DNA of 64,000 bases from NCBI GenBank assembly GCA_947095585.1, contig OX352761.1:23093777-23157776 (forward strand). The letters are read 5' to 3'. The stretch comes from Nephrocerus scutellatus. Lineage: Eukaryota; Arthropoda; Insecta; Diptera; Pipunculidae. The notes under the pieces are model-generated. The model was not told where the DNA came from, did not search any database, and saw nothing but the letters and a program-made list of their open reading frames with translations. The position numbers were made by a program, and so were the translations under genes. Shown here piece after piece: positions 10,741 to 23,033 of the stretch; position 1 is the first letter of the stretch; every line of letters starts with the position of its first letter.

Positions 10741-12757
10741 GTGGAATAAGTTGTTAGATTCTGTGTTTTCGCGTCTGCATTATCTGCATACATACATTCA
10801 AGACACACGTGCCAGATTTCTTCCCCTTTCCTCTCCCTAATTCCAATTTACCCAACACCAATGGTGTACTTAACATTTTAAGATTCAAATCCGTTGAGCC
10901 TGTGTAAACCTCTGAGGTAATGTTGTAAGACCTCTTAAAGTTTAAGGTTTTCGAAACGGCAACTCTGTTCCGCGAAAACAAAGGTTTTAAATTTAGCTTA
11001 GATTTATTTTTCACTAATTGTCAGAAACCAAAGAACAAAAAATTATTGAGCAGTTTTTTCATCCTAGTACTAACCACGTCCGGTATAAAATCAGTGCCGA
11101 AAAAGTGTCTTCTCGTCTCCCTCAGCATTGGGCACCTTCCAAGTAAATGTAGAACATCTTCCCTTTCTCCAAGATCACATAGGGTGCAAATAATTGGGAG
11201 ATCTTCTCTATGTGGCATAAAATTCTGCTGGAGTAGTTCGCCATGAAGTTTTATCACCATCGATAGTTCATCCACACTATATTCGTCCCTAAAGTAACTT
11301 TCTTGCAGATTGTGACATAGTTGGCTATACGTGGTTCTGTGAATCGACGCGACTGCATCTCTTAGAAAACTTTCCCATAGTTGAAGGTCAACTTTTTCTA
11401 TGACGTTATAGAGCATTGGTTTCCAATTTTGATACTTTTCTATAGAAAGTTGTCCATTCCACAACTTTGCGCTATTTATTTAATTTATTTAACCAGTTGG
11501 AATTTGTTCTAAGTGCAATTTTCTTCGGCATTCGATCATTTGGCATTTTAAGAACCTTCAGGATAGTCCACTTACAGCTTTAGCGTTTTTATGAATGTCT
11601 CAATCATTAGCATGTAGTTTGGTGTATTCGGTGGAAGTCGAAATGTTCTTTTTATGTAGAATCTTAAAAGCTTTTCTACGGTGTCTTTCTACCTTTTGGT
11701 CCCCAGCATAATGGCTTCGGAGCATGCTTCAAAAACCTTGTATATGCTGCTATGCGAAATAAGTTTGTTGGCAAAACATCTTCTCCGGGTAGCATTTATT
11801 GCTATTTTTGCCCTTGCAATTTTTTTATCGAAATGTTTTTTCATATTCAAGTTTTTTGTGAAGTAAACTCCTAGGTATTTGTAGTCGGGCACTATTTTAA
11901 TTCTCTCTTCATTGCACAGCCATTTTTAGTTAGCACATCTCCTGCCACCTCCTCTCTTAAATATCATTACCTTAGATTTCTCCAAGTATACCACTAAGCT
12001 CCATAATTGGCAGTATTCATATAACCGATTAATCATCCGCTGGAGAGTCTCGGGAGTGCACGACAAACATAACCATGTCGTCTGCAAACATCGGAGTCTT
12101 TATCAATGTACCTGCGAACTCTATACCTCCGGGTAGAAAATCGATTAGAGTGCAAGCAATTCTGGGCTTAAAGAACATCCTTGCCTTAATCCAGCCTCCG
12201 TTTGAAACCACTCTGAAGATCCTTCCCCATCCTACACTGCTGATTTTGTGTCTTCATTTCAGGGCCCTGCCAAATTTACGTGACATCCCCATATTGTTTA
12301 TAAAACAATGCATTTCGGTCTACTGTGTCGAAGCCTTTAAAAAAATACATAACGCTTTTTCTGTCTCGCGAGAAACGACTCCGCAATACTTGTCAAGACG
12401 AATATATGATCCACAGTCGAATATCCTGCTTGAAACTCTTTCAACAAATTATTTTCCCTAATCCATGTCGTGAGCCGTTTTTCAAAAATAGCTGTGTAGA
12501 TTTTGTAGGAGGCAAACGAGAAACGAGACACCCCTATAGTTGGCTGGTTCCGATTTATTCCCTTTCTTATGGATGTGGTAGATCAGGGCTTCTTTGAATT
12601 TCTGTGGAATAATGCCATTCTCCATTATTTTTTTAAACACAAGAGCAATCTTGTCTGTAAGCTCTCAATGGTCCCGTATTTATAAAATTCGACCGGTATT
12701 CGGTCAGATCCAGGAGCTTTGCCATTTTAAGCACAGCCAGAGCTACATTAATTTCTC
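10741..12757 (-). mobile_element. Family Z LINE, 3' half, copy 1
   Basis: On the minus strand, from 5' to 3', fragments of one reverse transcriptase appear in order: YKIYTAIFEKRLTTWIRENN (12500-12440), an ADDMVMF catalytic segment (12085-12065), EYKYLG-type thumb (11885), then a C-terminal domain at 11464-11021 with a CCHC-like knuckle (CTLC...HLLGRC). A 3' UTR-like stretch extends to about 10741. Stops and frameshifts break it. The upstream linker is absent because copy 1 is cut at 12757 by the duplication junction. Confidence 0.8.
11021..11464 (-). pseudogene. Family Z LINE C-terminal domain (copy 1)
   Basis: An open frame of 147 codons encodes the region after the reverse transcriptase: a helical segment (SIEKYQNWKPMLYNVIEKV), then a zinc-knuckle-like CTLCDLGEREDVLHLLGRC near residue 92, then a short tail. 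The tail reads RMKKLLNN here; in copy 2 the 7-bp insertion stops the frame after RML. No start codon or promoter of its own is expected, since this is part of a longer broken polyprotein. Confidence 0.65.
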
Positions 12758-12760
12758 TAA

Positions 12761-13009
12761 CTAACCCTCGAAACTACCATCCAATGGATAAATTCCTTTT
12801 TTAGCCGCACAGGAATGTTTGTAGGAATGTTTCCTGCTTGTCGCTATTTTATCGCTTTTTCCACAAGCGTCGTTCCGCATTTGTATGATCTGCAGTCATT
12901 TAAGACACACGTGCATATAGACACCTCATCTTTTCCTATCCTTAATTTCCTAACGCCCACGCTGTTCTAGGCATTATAAGGGTATGTGAGTTACATAAAA
13001 AAAACAAAT
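12761..13009 (+). mobile_element. CR1-like LINE 3' tail (duplicated)
   Basis: Duplicate of the CR1-like tail at 10487-10735, carried as the left edge of the second tandem unit. Its left neighbour here is family Z sequence from the end of copy 1, which shows that the tail moved as part of the segment and not by retrotransposition. Confidence 0.7.
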
Positions 13010-13014
13010 TTTAT

Positions 13015-15430
13015 GTGGAATAAGTTGTTAGATTCTGTGTTTTCGCGTCTGCATTATCTGCATACATACATTCAAGACACACGTGCCAGATTTCTTCCCC
13101 TTTCCTCTCCCTAATTCCAATTTACCCAACACCAATGGTGTACTTAACATTTTAAGATTCAAATCCGTTGAGCCTGTGTAAACCTCTGAGGTAATGTTGT
13201 AAGACCTCTTAAAGTTTAAGGTTTTCGAAACGGCAACTCTGTTCCGCGAAAACAAAGGTTTTAAATTTAGCTTAGATTTATTTTTCACTAATTGTCAGAA
13301 ACCAAAGAACAAAAAATTATTGAGCAGTTTTTTATTAAAGCATCCTAGTACTAACCACGTCCGGTATAAAATCAGTGCCGAAAAAGTGTCTTCTCGTCTC
13401 CCTCAGCATTGGGCACCTTCCAAGTAAATGTAGAACATCTTCCCTTTCTCCAAGATCACATAGGGTGCAAATAATTGGGAGATCTTCTCTATGTGGCATA
13501 AAATTCTGCTGGAGTAGTTCGCCATGAAGTTTTATCACCATCGATAGTTCATCCACACTATATTCGTCCCTAAAGTAACTTTCTTGCAGATTGTGACATA
13601 GTTGGCTATACGTGGTTCTGTGAATCGACGCGACTGCATCTCTTAGAAAACTTTCCCATAGTTGAAGGTCAACTTTTTCTATGACGTTATAGAGCATTGG
13701 TTTCCAATTTTGATACTTTTCTATAGAAAGTTGTCCATTCCACAACTTTGCGCTATTTATTTAATTTATTTAACCAGTTGGAATTTGTTCTAAGTGCAAT
13801 TTTCTTCGGCATTCGATCATTTGGCATTTTAAGAACCTTCAGGATAGTCCACTTACAGCTTTAGCGTTTTTATGAATGTCTCAATCATTAGCATGTAGTT
13901 TGGTGTATTCGGTGGAAGTCGAAATGTTCTTTTTATGTAGAATCTTAAAAGCTTTTCTACGGTGTCTTTCTACCTTTTGGTCCCCAGCATAATGGCTTCG
14001 GAGCATGCTTCAAAAACCTTGTATATGCTGCTATGCGAAATAAGTTTGTTGGCAAAACATCTTCTCCGGGTAGCATTTATTGCTATTTTTGCCCTTGCAA
14101 TTTTTTTATCGAAATGTTTTTTCATATTCAAGTTTTTTGTGAAGTAAACTCCTAGGTATTTGTAGTCGGGCACTATTTTAATTCTCTCTTCATTGCACAG
14201 CCATTTTTAGTTAGCACATCTCCTGCCACCTCCTCTCTTAAATATCATTACCTTAGATTTCTCCAAGTATACCACTAAGCTCCATAATTGGCAGTATTCA
14301 TATAACCGATTAATCATCCGCTGGAGAGTCTCGGGAGTGCACGACAAACATAACCATGTCGTCTGCAAACATCGGAGTCTTTATCAATGTACCTGCGAAC
14401 TCTATACCTCCGGGTAGAAAATCGATTAGAGTGCAAGCAATTCTGGGCTTAAAGAACATCCTTGCCTTAATCCAGCCTCCGTTTGAAACCACTCTGAAGA
14501 TCCTTCCCCATCCTACACTGCTGATTTTGTGTCTTCATTTCAGGGCCCTGCCAAATTTACGTGACATCCCCATATTGTTTATAAAACAATGCATTTCGGT
14601 CTACTGTGTCGAAGCCTTTAAAAAAATACATAACGCTTTTTCTGTCTCGCGAGAAACGACTCCGCAATACTTGTCAAGACGAATATATGATCCACAGTCG
14701 AATATCCTGCTTGAAACTCTTTCAACAAATTATTTTCCCTAATCCATGTCGTGAGCCGTTTTTCAAAAATAGCTGTGTAGATTTTGTAGGAGGCAAACGA
14801 GAAACGAGACACCCCTATAGTTGGCTGGTTCCGATTTATTCCCTTTCTTATGGATGTGGTAGATCAGGGCTTCTTTGAATTTCTGTGGAATAATGCCATT
14901 CTCCATTATTTTTTTAAACACAAGAGCAATCTTGTCTGTAAGCTCTCAATGGTCCCGTATTTATAAAATTCGACCGGTATTCGGTCAGATCCAGGAGCTT
15001 TGCCATTTTAAGCACAGCCAGAGCTACATTAATTTCTCGCGGTGAAATTCGTTCATCCAGCAAATGATTTGTTAAACAGGGAGCAGCATAATGAAGCTTA
15101 AGTCTAGCCATTTCCGGATTCAGCAATTACTCAAAATGAGTACATAGCACGTTAGAGGTTAGAGTTTTACTGATGGCATACTTTTTGCCATTGAGTTTCT
15201 TCGCCATTTTCCAGAACTCTGCTGCATGTTACTTTGACTCATGCTTAGGACTTCTGCTTCGAAGAAGTTTTGTTTCTACATAACTCCTTGAATTCCTTGT
15301 TTGCATCGATGTAGAAGTTATCTTGAAGTTATCGTCGATTGAATTACGGAACACTCTAAGCCAGGCGAATGATCGCTTCCTCGCCATCTCGCATTTCTCG
15401 TCGAACCACTTCTCTCTGCACCGCTCTCTG
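13015..15430 (-). mobile_element. Family Z LINE, linker to 3' end, copy 2
   Basis: This is the longer representative. Minus-strand landmarks run in polyprotein order: a linker with WFDEKCEMARKRSFAWLRVF (about 15415-15350, read across frames), AEFWKMAKKLNGKKYAIS (15225-15170), DERISPREINVALAVLKMAK (15055-14995), an ALIYHIHKKGNKSEPANYRG segment (14880-14820), YKIYTAIFEKRLTTW (14780), ADDMVMF (14360), the thumb, and the CCHC-like C-terminal domain (13745-13335). Frameshifts separate the pieces. The style is that of a non-LTR element; I do not assign a clade. Confidence 0.8.
13335..13745 (-). pseudogene. Family Z LINE C-terminal domain (copy 2)
   Basis: Identical to the copy 1 domain over 135 codons, including the CTLC...HLLGRC knuckle, but 11 residues shorter because a 7-bp insertion brings a stop directly after STRML. 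This is the only coding consequence of the indel that separates the two tandem units. Confidence 0.65.
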
Positions 15431-16689
15431 CGGTTCTTATTTTGTCCGGTTTATTGAAGTGGTTATTAGTTTTAAACATTTTATTCTGTCTGTTCTTAAT
15501 AGACAGACTCATATCCATAATCCTATTGTAGTGTTGAACAGGCAGTCTTACATCTTAGACATAAATCAAACCTTTCTTAGTTATAAGAACACACTTTGTC
15601 GCACTAAAGAAGCTTTCTTCTGAATGAATACAGACAATGTGACAATGTCATAATTGCCTCACAGTGAATGCTTTAAAAGCTAAATTGCTGCAATAAACTA
15701 CTCGTCGAAATGCATTCATACCCTCTTAAGACAGTCAGTAACGCTGACAAAATGGATGAGGAATAATGCTTGAGAAAGTTTCCGCCCAGTTATTGATCTT
15801 TTTTTACTGCGCTATTGTCATCCAAATAAACAAAAAAAGTGCTCTCGCTGAAACACGCTCTTCACATCACGGTGTTACGCAATCATGAAATCACATTTTG
15901 TGCGTACTCTAAAAGTGCAATTACACGACAAACGGAACCAACCATAATGGTCGCCTCATTCCGAGCATTCCGAGCATGGCAAAAATCATTGCAGCAACAG
16001 AGTGCTATTTGGCGTCAGTAAGCGATTTGGTGCCATTGTTCCTACTGAATAAAAGCAAAGCTGAGAGAAGGTGGAGATTTTGAACATCCTCCCCATCCTG
16101 GCCTTGGTAGCTTTCTTCTTCATTGTTCCATTCTTACTGTGATAATACAATGTGTATATGTGGGCTTGTATTGGTGTGGTTTACGAGTTTTGTTATTATT
16201 TTCATTCTCATCTATTCTGCTTTTCAATGAAAAGAACACCAAAAGTACAAACAATGCAGACGCAGATAAAGAAGAAGTTATCCTTGTCATATGAAAATAC
16301 TTGTATGAAAGATGGTAAAAGGATATTATGTTACTTTGCTGTTTCTTTGCATTATGGTTGAAGTTGGCAGGCAATCACCCAGAGTGTTTCAATGAAGAAC
16401 GTGGAGCTGATATTTGAAATTTATTAATCCAATGAAAAACAGCACTGCAAACTTTGATGAACTAAATGCAAGAGAAAATACTGTTTTTCCGACTGAGAAG
16501 CGTAAAAGATATATACCGTTTTGCGGAAGGTACTTTTTATTGTATTGTGGAAACGTTAACAATGATTTCTTTTTGGTGATATCACAGCATTATTGGCTTT
16601 CCAAAAATGTTTTGATATTTATTCTAATTTTACATAAGCGTATTGAAGCTAACGCCCTCAAGATGTGAAGAAAAGTGACACCACAAGAT
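15431..16689. other. No recognisable gene
   Basis: Short open frames on both strands (up to 84 codons) carry no recognised motif. A small inverted motif around TAATAGACAGACTCATATCC (15500) and AT-rich tracts were noted. I see no repeat partner elsewhere in the window. Confidence 0.35.
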
Positions 16690-16896
16690 TTATAATCATC
16701 ATATTTGGATCTAAGGGTTCAGTCATGTCCCCAAGCAAGAATCTTTCTACCTATCCCGATTTCGAGCCGATGTCGTCCACTTTGGCATCCCTAAACTCCG
16801 GGTATACACCGCAACCTTCGAGCGCAGGCTTGACCTAACTCGCTGTCACGTCCTATTAATGCTATCGCAAGCGACTTTTTGAACCTTCCTCTTCTA

Positions 16897-17135
16897 TCAA
16901 AAGTTATATTCGAATACTCTGCAAGCCAGAGTGTTGATATCGTTCTACATGTCGATCTCGAATCTCCAGTACGTTCTATGCCAATTTCACTGTTCAGCAC
17001 GTAAATTTCGTCAATGCATCTTTTTCTCCAAAGATTGTCAACACACTCGGTTGGTGTACGGAAATGTTCACTGTCATCACCCAGATTGTATGATTCGTTC
17101 TATCTGATGGCGAAATGTTTATTTTCATCGTCCTA
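16897..17135. repeat. Direct repeat, left copy
   Basis: This segment (landmarks AAATTTCGTCAATGCATCTT, CGGTTGGTGTACGGAAAT and CTATCTGATGGCGAAATG) is present again at 18222-18432 in the same orientation at roughly 80 percent identity by eye. On the minus strand both read through a RCIDEIYxLxSxIGIER protein motif, so the repeat was once coding. I do not recognise the family. Confidence 0.6.
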
Positions 17136-18221
17136 ATCGTTCTTGCGAAATTGGTGTCCTGCCAACCAGATCCTTCCTACCAAACAATTCGAACATCACG
17201 GTAACGCTCATAATTCTTATCATTATAAACCCTCTGGAGTATTTATTCTTACAATATAGGAGTAGTAGTGGATTTTGTGGTTAAACTCCTCGACTTGAAG
17301 AGTATTGACAGAATAAAGTAGATTCAGTTGTCATGCTGTTATAAACTGACAAAATTAACCCCAGATTGATAAAGGATTGCATTTTGCTCACAGTCTCTCT
17401 CTCTCTCAATTATGTGCATCTCCAGTTTTCATCACAGACACTCGATCTGATTGAAACTATGCACTGCTTTTTAGTTTCTCCAAATGATATCCATATTGTC
17501 TGCGTAAGCCAGTATATGGATGGGACTTATTGATTATTCTTCCTCTCTCCATTACATCAGAGACTTCAATCACTTTCTTCAAGGCTATGAAGAAAAAGAA
17601 TGCAATGCATTATAGATGTTGAACGTGATTGATACCGATCCGGATATATTTACTTGGTTATGGCGGATCTACATAGTCTTGTCAGTTTATTTGGGATGCC
17701 GAATTCTCTTATGGCTTTATAAAGTTTACTCTGGCTTGCTATTATAAATGAAATCCATAAACAGATGGTGTAGTGATTTTCGGAACTCTAGACATTTTTC
17801 CATTACCTGCCTAGCGATGATAATCGGATCGGCTGTTGCTTTGCCTGTGTTGAAGCCAAACGGATATGTGCCGATATGGACTTAAGCGCATGAGGCTGAC
17901 GGCTCTTGAAATATAGAGGAATTTGCGAATCTTAAAAACGTTATACCGCAATAATTGCGATGATGTGTCCCGTGGGTGAGCTTCTGTGAATCTTCCTTTT
18001 ATTATGATCTCAGCCTTTAAGACTGCCAGCTAAATTATGCGCTTCTTTATTCAACGGTTGACTCTTCTCCTTATCTTACTTATACGCAGATGGTGCCACA
18101 ATTCGGAGTGATCCAGGATCTCAGGTAACATGGCCATGCAATTAGCAAAGGCATTTTGCTAACTGCCTCCAATTTCAGATCACTCTCCAGTTATGGACGT
18201 CATCTAAGAAGAGGCCTTCCT

Positions 18222-18432
18222 CTACTACCAAAGGTTATATTCAAAGACTCTTCTAGTCGTAGCGTTGATTTCGTTCTATGCCGATTTTGCTGTACAGCAT
18301 ATAAATTTCGTCAATGCATCTTTCTCTCCAAGGACCGTCAACCCAATCGGTTGGTGTACGGAAATTTTCGCTGTCATCGCCCGCCCGATGATTCATTCTA
18401 TCTGATGGCGAAATGTTTATTTTCATCGCCGT
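18222..18432. repeat. Direct repeat, right copy
   Basis: Right-hand partner of the repeat at 16897-17135. It lacks about 30 bp present in the left copy. Between the two copies lies the family R reverse transcriptase remnant, which gives a repeat-LINE-repeat arrangement that a simple LINE insertion does not explain. Confidence 0.6.
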
Positions 18433-19520
18433 TTAACAGTCTGCAGAAGTGGACATTTCATATTTTGAGCACTGTCTGTGACTCCACTAGGAGGTATCCT
18501 CCTCTTCATCACTTAGTTTATTGTAAGCTGTTTCTAATCTGAAAAAGAAAAAAATAGATGAAGTCCTTGCTGAAAACGACAATCTAACTAAACAGTGGAA
18601 CGCTGTTTTACTCTGCTCGGGATCTAACTCCTTGATTGCCCATTTCGTCTTCATTGTGTGGCTAAACAAGAATGTGGTTAAGTTAGGTTAAAACTGTTTG
18701 GGAACTATGCAGTGATATCTTTGATAATGAGAAATAGCCAGTGAGCTGACCATTCAGAAACTCTTCTTATTGCTCCAAGATTCTTTTAAGATCAGCGATC
18801 AGATTACCCCCTTTGTCTTGCAGTGTAGATTTATATAAAGCATCATACTGCTGAAACTCTGTATTGTTTGAGTTTACTGACGAGATTCTTCCACCAGGCT
18901 TCTTTCTTTCGCCGGCTAACTATTTTTTCATAACTTCGAGCCCTTAGTATTTTTCTTCGCGTGCCCGCGATCTCTGAGATAGTTGCGTTTCTCGGTATGA
19001 AACTTTATTACCTGCAGTCGCTAGTTTTAATTCATCATCGAACCAGTCGTTCCTATCTTTAATAATGCCCCGTGAGATGGTGTCAGCAGTATTAATGGCA
19101 TTTTTTTAAATACATATATCAAGGCGAGAAAATTTCACTTCTATCCCCGTCATTTCATCCCCAGAACCCTACTCTCGCTTCCTGACCATAGTTGGCAAGT
19201 AAATTCTTCATGGAAATTCAATCGGCGCTCGGAGCACCGAATCCTCGTTGGTACATCTGTACTGTCACTAGAGACTTGAGCTTTGGCGGTGATCTATCTA
19301 TCAACACGATGTCTATCTCTTTGCAACCGACTCCGTCGTACGAGTATGATACCCATGTAGTGAATATTCTTACACGTAAACCTTATACTCGCAACGCTAA
19401 TTTTTAATTGCTGCCATTTATAGGAGTCGTTGGCCATTGTCGTGCAAACCATTGGTGTCAACGGGAGCCTAAATTCTGGCTCCCTTAGCGTTCATATCCT
19501 TTGGAATGGTTTTCAAAACA

Positions 19521-22500
19521 TTCTGAGGGGCAGACAATATGATATTCGACGAATTCAAAGAATTCTTGTTTTCCATCTGTAGTTATGTGAATATTTTTCA
19601 TTTATATTAAGTCTCGTTATTCGTCTGCGGAACTTAGTATCCATTTGGACTTTCTTATGACAAAGGAAAAAACCTCCGCGTTTTACACCAAATTTGCGGA
19701 TCACTTGCTCTAAGGTTAAAGTCTTGTCAAAGATCATTCTTGATATTGATTGGAACTGATAGTAACTTTTCACATTGGTCATGTCTAATCCACTGACCCA
19801 GTTTATTTCGGCTTGCGAAATAAATGATACTCTCTCTATAAGCCACTATAATCTACCGAGTATGACCAAGTATCAGACATATAATAACCAGACAGCTAAG
19901 TAAGATACAGCGGCCCCCTCGGGGGATTTAATGAGTAAGTGTGAATTTGTTGCATTCGATACTTAGAGCCGAACAAAGATTGATATATCTGATGTCTTCC
20001 AGTTGGTCCTTCGAGCCGAGTAACTTGCTCATCAACTTATTACGTGGAAATATTTATGAAACACAACTATATAGTTCATTGTTCCTCTCTGCTAAAAGTT
20101 TAAATTTTTTTTGCCTTATTTAAGATCTATTAAAAATTTCCTATTATTGTTATTTCACGATCAATATTACGATTTTTAATAATCGTAATTTTCTTGATAA
20201 ATTTAGCGGAAATTCTTTATTGGCTAAGTCTGACTTCCTCGGTGCGGTACAAATCAATCAATAAAGTTTTTTTCTCTTTCACCAACCATGGATCCAACGA
20301 GGCCGTCTCTTCTGGTTTCTTCATTTATGTATGTTTGTGAATTGAATAACTGTGGGATGGGGGTCGGTGAGAAAAAAAGTTGCGATTTGCTTCATTAGGT
20401 AAAATTTTCAGCTACAAGGCGTGTAGCACTTTACATCCGCCACAGACGAAAGAAATTCAACCACAATAATGAAGCTAAACTAATTGCAAACGAGCGCAAA
20501 AATGGAGGGAAGGACACCAAGAACATGCCAACGTCGTCCAGCAGCGTTAACGAACAAGAGTCAGAGAGTCGTAAATTGAGTGATTAACACACATTTACTG
20601 GCGTTTACCGCCCGAATCCTGATCAACGGCCGGAAGCCCCACCTCACCCGCTCGAAAAAGCAGAACGAACAGCAGTCAACTGAATTACGACGCGCGTTGA
20701 ATACTTTCGTTCGTTGAAATATTATTAACGGGTATTTACATTATTTGGCGGAACGTCAGAATGCCTTCACAGAATCCCAGCAAGTAATCATATTTTTTTC
20801 ACTTTGCTTTCAGCTTTGCCCGTCATTAGGTCATTAACCGCAAGAAATAAAAATCCATTTAGCACGAGCAGGGGCGCCGCCACATTGCAGACCGCATTTG
20901 TTCGTTTCAAATGGAAGTTGCAAAAATTGCTTAATCGTTTTATTTTTTGAGCTTTTCAACCCCCAGCTCCCGCCATCCCCCTATTCGAGGGGTGGTTACG
21001 TTACAGATACACTACGACCACCACTATCCAAATAACAAGCATTCAGCATATGCCACTGCTGTTGGCGAGCGCAAATGAAATTTCCTGCAATCCATTTGGA
21101 ATTTTTTCGCGACTCCACAAAAAAAACTAAAACTGAAAGAATAACGAGGGATAATTTTTGCCAAAGGGGTTCCAGGAAAAAATTAATAAGGAAAATATTA
21201 AAAAGAAATGCAAAATTTAAATGCCAACAGGAAGCGAAATGCGAAAAGAAGCAACAAAATTAGCGCGCACTGCAAAAACGCTTCCAGAAATATTCTCCAC
21301 AATTATTCAAGATGCATCCAGCAATAATTATTGTGGTAAACATTAAGAACAAAAAGAGAAAGATGGGGCTCCAACTTGTCAGTAATTATTTTTTCGCGAA
21401 AAGTTTTCAAAAGTTACAATTGCTAAAGCTGCCTAACGCTGGAGCCAGTCGTGCGCTATTCCATGTGAGAAATTTCATAAAAATAATTTATCTGCCAGCA
21501 TTAGTTGCTTGAAGAAAATGCCTGGAAGGGACTGGTGCACAGCGGAAATCTGCTCGTCGTATTTTTAAGCTGTTCATTAGTAAGGTGGGGAAATGGCAAT
21601 ACATAATAAGAACAGAAGGAGAAGCCAAATTGCTGAGTTGGGTGGACTTGACAATACGACTTTAAGTACTTGCACTCTTTGACTTAAGGTGCGGTTCTCT
21701 TTGTATGGTAGTGTTAAGTTTTCTCTTATCTCTCTCTCTCTCCTTTATCTTTTACTAACCAAAGCATTTTATCCAAAATTACCAATCAGCTACTACGTTT
21801 ATATTACTTCGTTTCCTTGGCTAAGTTCACCCGGGTTTATATGCATGGAAACACAAATTCGAATTAGTTTCGTTAAACCGAAATTAATTCCACGAAACTA
21901 GAGCGGTTGAGTTACGTTTCGCTGACATTTTACAAACAACGAGAAAAACTACGCATCTGTCAAATAAACTTTACTCAGTTCGTACTCGAGTTATCGCCGC
22001 CATGTTATGACCTCGACGAAAACCTAACTCGATTCATACTCGGTCCATAGAAACGTAGTATATGTGGGGTCTTACCAAGCTTGAACTATGTTTCGACCAC
22101 ATAAACACCTTGGTCGAGTTCAGATGAGATTGACTCTACTGGACTATACTCGTTCAGCGAAATTGAGTCGAAATATACCTTTGATATACCATCTTAACCC
22201 AATTGCATACTTTCAAACTAAACTCTCAACCCTCCATATAAATGTAGTAAGCATGTGGTGGGTATAATTTACACTCTCTGTATTACGACGATAAGAGGCT
22301 AAAGGACCCAGCCCATAGAATCCGTTGCGTTCGTTGCGACGACATAATCGTTGACGATGTCATAATGAAAATGTTGTCACCGTACAGGCAAACAAAAACA
22401 AATGCCAAAATAAACTTCAAACTGCTGCGAGAGAACTGTCAAAGCATTTTCGGAGAGAAAAGTTTAAAGTTGGTCAACTTTTTGCATCGCTTCCCTCACA

Positions 22501-22980
22501 TGGTTTGCCTATGGGACACTTTCGATAAGAACGTCTGTATTGAATCGATCTGTCAGATGCGATCGCCGAAACGGATGTAAGAAATTCTCTTAAAGAAAAC
22601 AAACTTCTGAGAGGACATTTTTCGATTTCGATCATTCTATGTTTGAGTTAAACATCGTTCCATTCCCGCACTCATCTCCGCACAGCAATTATCATGAGTC
22701 ATGACGTCGAACGGAATTTCCGAAAATACATTTGTTGATTTTGTTTAAAGTGAACTCACGTTCCATTTGTGCCGTCACTTTAAAAGCTTACTTATATTTT
22801 TGGTTAAATATTTCCTGGAAATTATTAGTTATTGAACGAACTTTGAAGACGTTTTCTTCTTGTTATGTATTTTCTTTTAGAGCTCCTTTTCCAATTTTCT
22901 TTTCAAAATGTTGAGTACCTACTTTATATAAAATTTTTCGAAGATCTAACAATTGATTCTTTTTTAAATATCAATAAAGA
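19521..22980. other. 3.4-kb stretch without recognisable gene
   Basis: Both strands were read. Open frames of 60-75 codons are present but show no motif I trust. Tracts such as a CCCCCTCGGGGG palindrome-like core near 19915 and pyrimidine runs near 21725 were noted. AATAAAG at 20259 resembles a polyadenylation signal without a gene attached. This may be unique intergenic or intronic DNA. Confidence 0.35.
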
Positions 22981-23033
22981 GTGTAACGAGGTTTTCCAAA
23001 CTTGGATTTGTCTAAAAATAGATTAAATGATAT

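Larger units (their letters stand above)
10487..12757. repeat. Tandem segmental duplication, copy 1 (2.27 kb)
   Basis: The unit begins CTAACCCTCGAAACTACC and contains a CR1-like 3' tail followed by the 3' half of a minus-strand family Z LINE. Copy 2 starts at 12761 (offset 2274 bp). Every open frame compared between the copies translates identically. The only difference I found is 7 bp (ATTAAAG) missing here near 11053. Three bases (TAA) separate the copies, and CTAA occurs on both sides of the junction. Confidence 0.95.
12761..15038. repeat. Tandem segmental duplication, copy 2 (2.28 kb)
   Basis: This copy matches copy 1 base for base over all regions I compared except for 7 extra bases (ATTAAAG) at about 13333-13339. 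Unlike copy 1, it runs on without a break into the upstream part of the same LINE at 15039-15430, so it marks the original right-hand context. The near-absence of differences implies a recent event or an assembly artefact. Confidence 0.95.
16690..19520 (-). mobile_element. Family R LINE composite, endonuclease to 3' end, old
   Basis: The minus strand gives, from right to left, an endonuclease-like stretch (SYSYDGVGCKEIDIVLIDRS-like text spread over frames at 19340-19270), a linker with RNDWFDDELKLATAGNKVSY at 19060-19000, then reverse transcriptase similarity at 18050-17090 and the 3' tail CCAAATATGATGATTATAAA at 16715-16690. The reverse transcriptase part is heavily decayed. A 230-bp segment is present on both sides of it, so this is not a single simple copy. 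Confidence 0.6.

Noticed and set aside
10754..11014. 86-codon minus-strand open frame repeated identically at 13028
   Set aside because: It lies in the 3' UTR-like end of the LINE; identity is due to the tandem duplication and it has no recognisable domain.
12075..12461. 128-codon + strand open frame (repeated at 14356-14742)
   Set aside because: It is antisense to a LINE reverse transcriptase on the minus strand, which carries the recognisable motifs; its duplication is part of the 2.27-kb tandem unit.
18156..18542. 128-codon + strand open frame
   Set aside because: It spans the right direct repeat and LINE-derived sequence; the minus strand carries the protein motif (RCIDEIY...).
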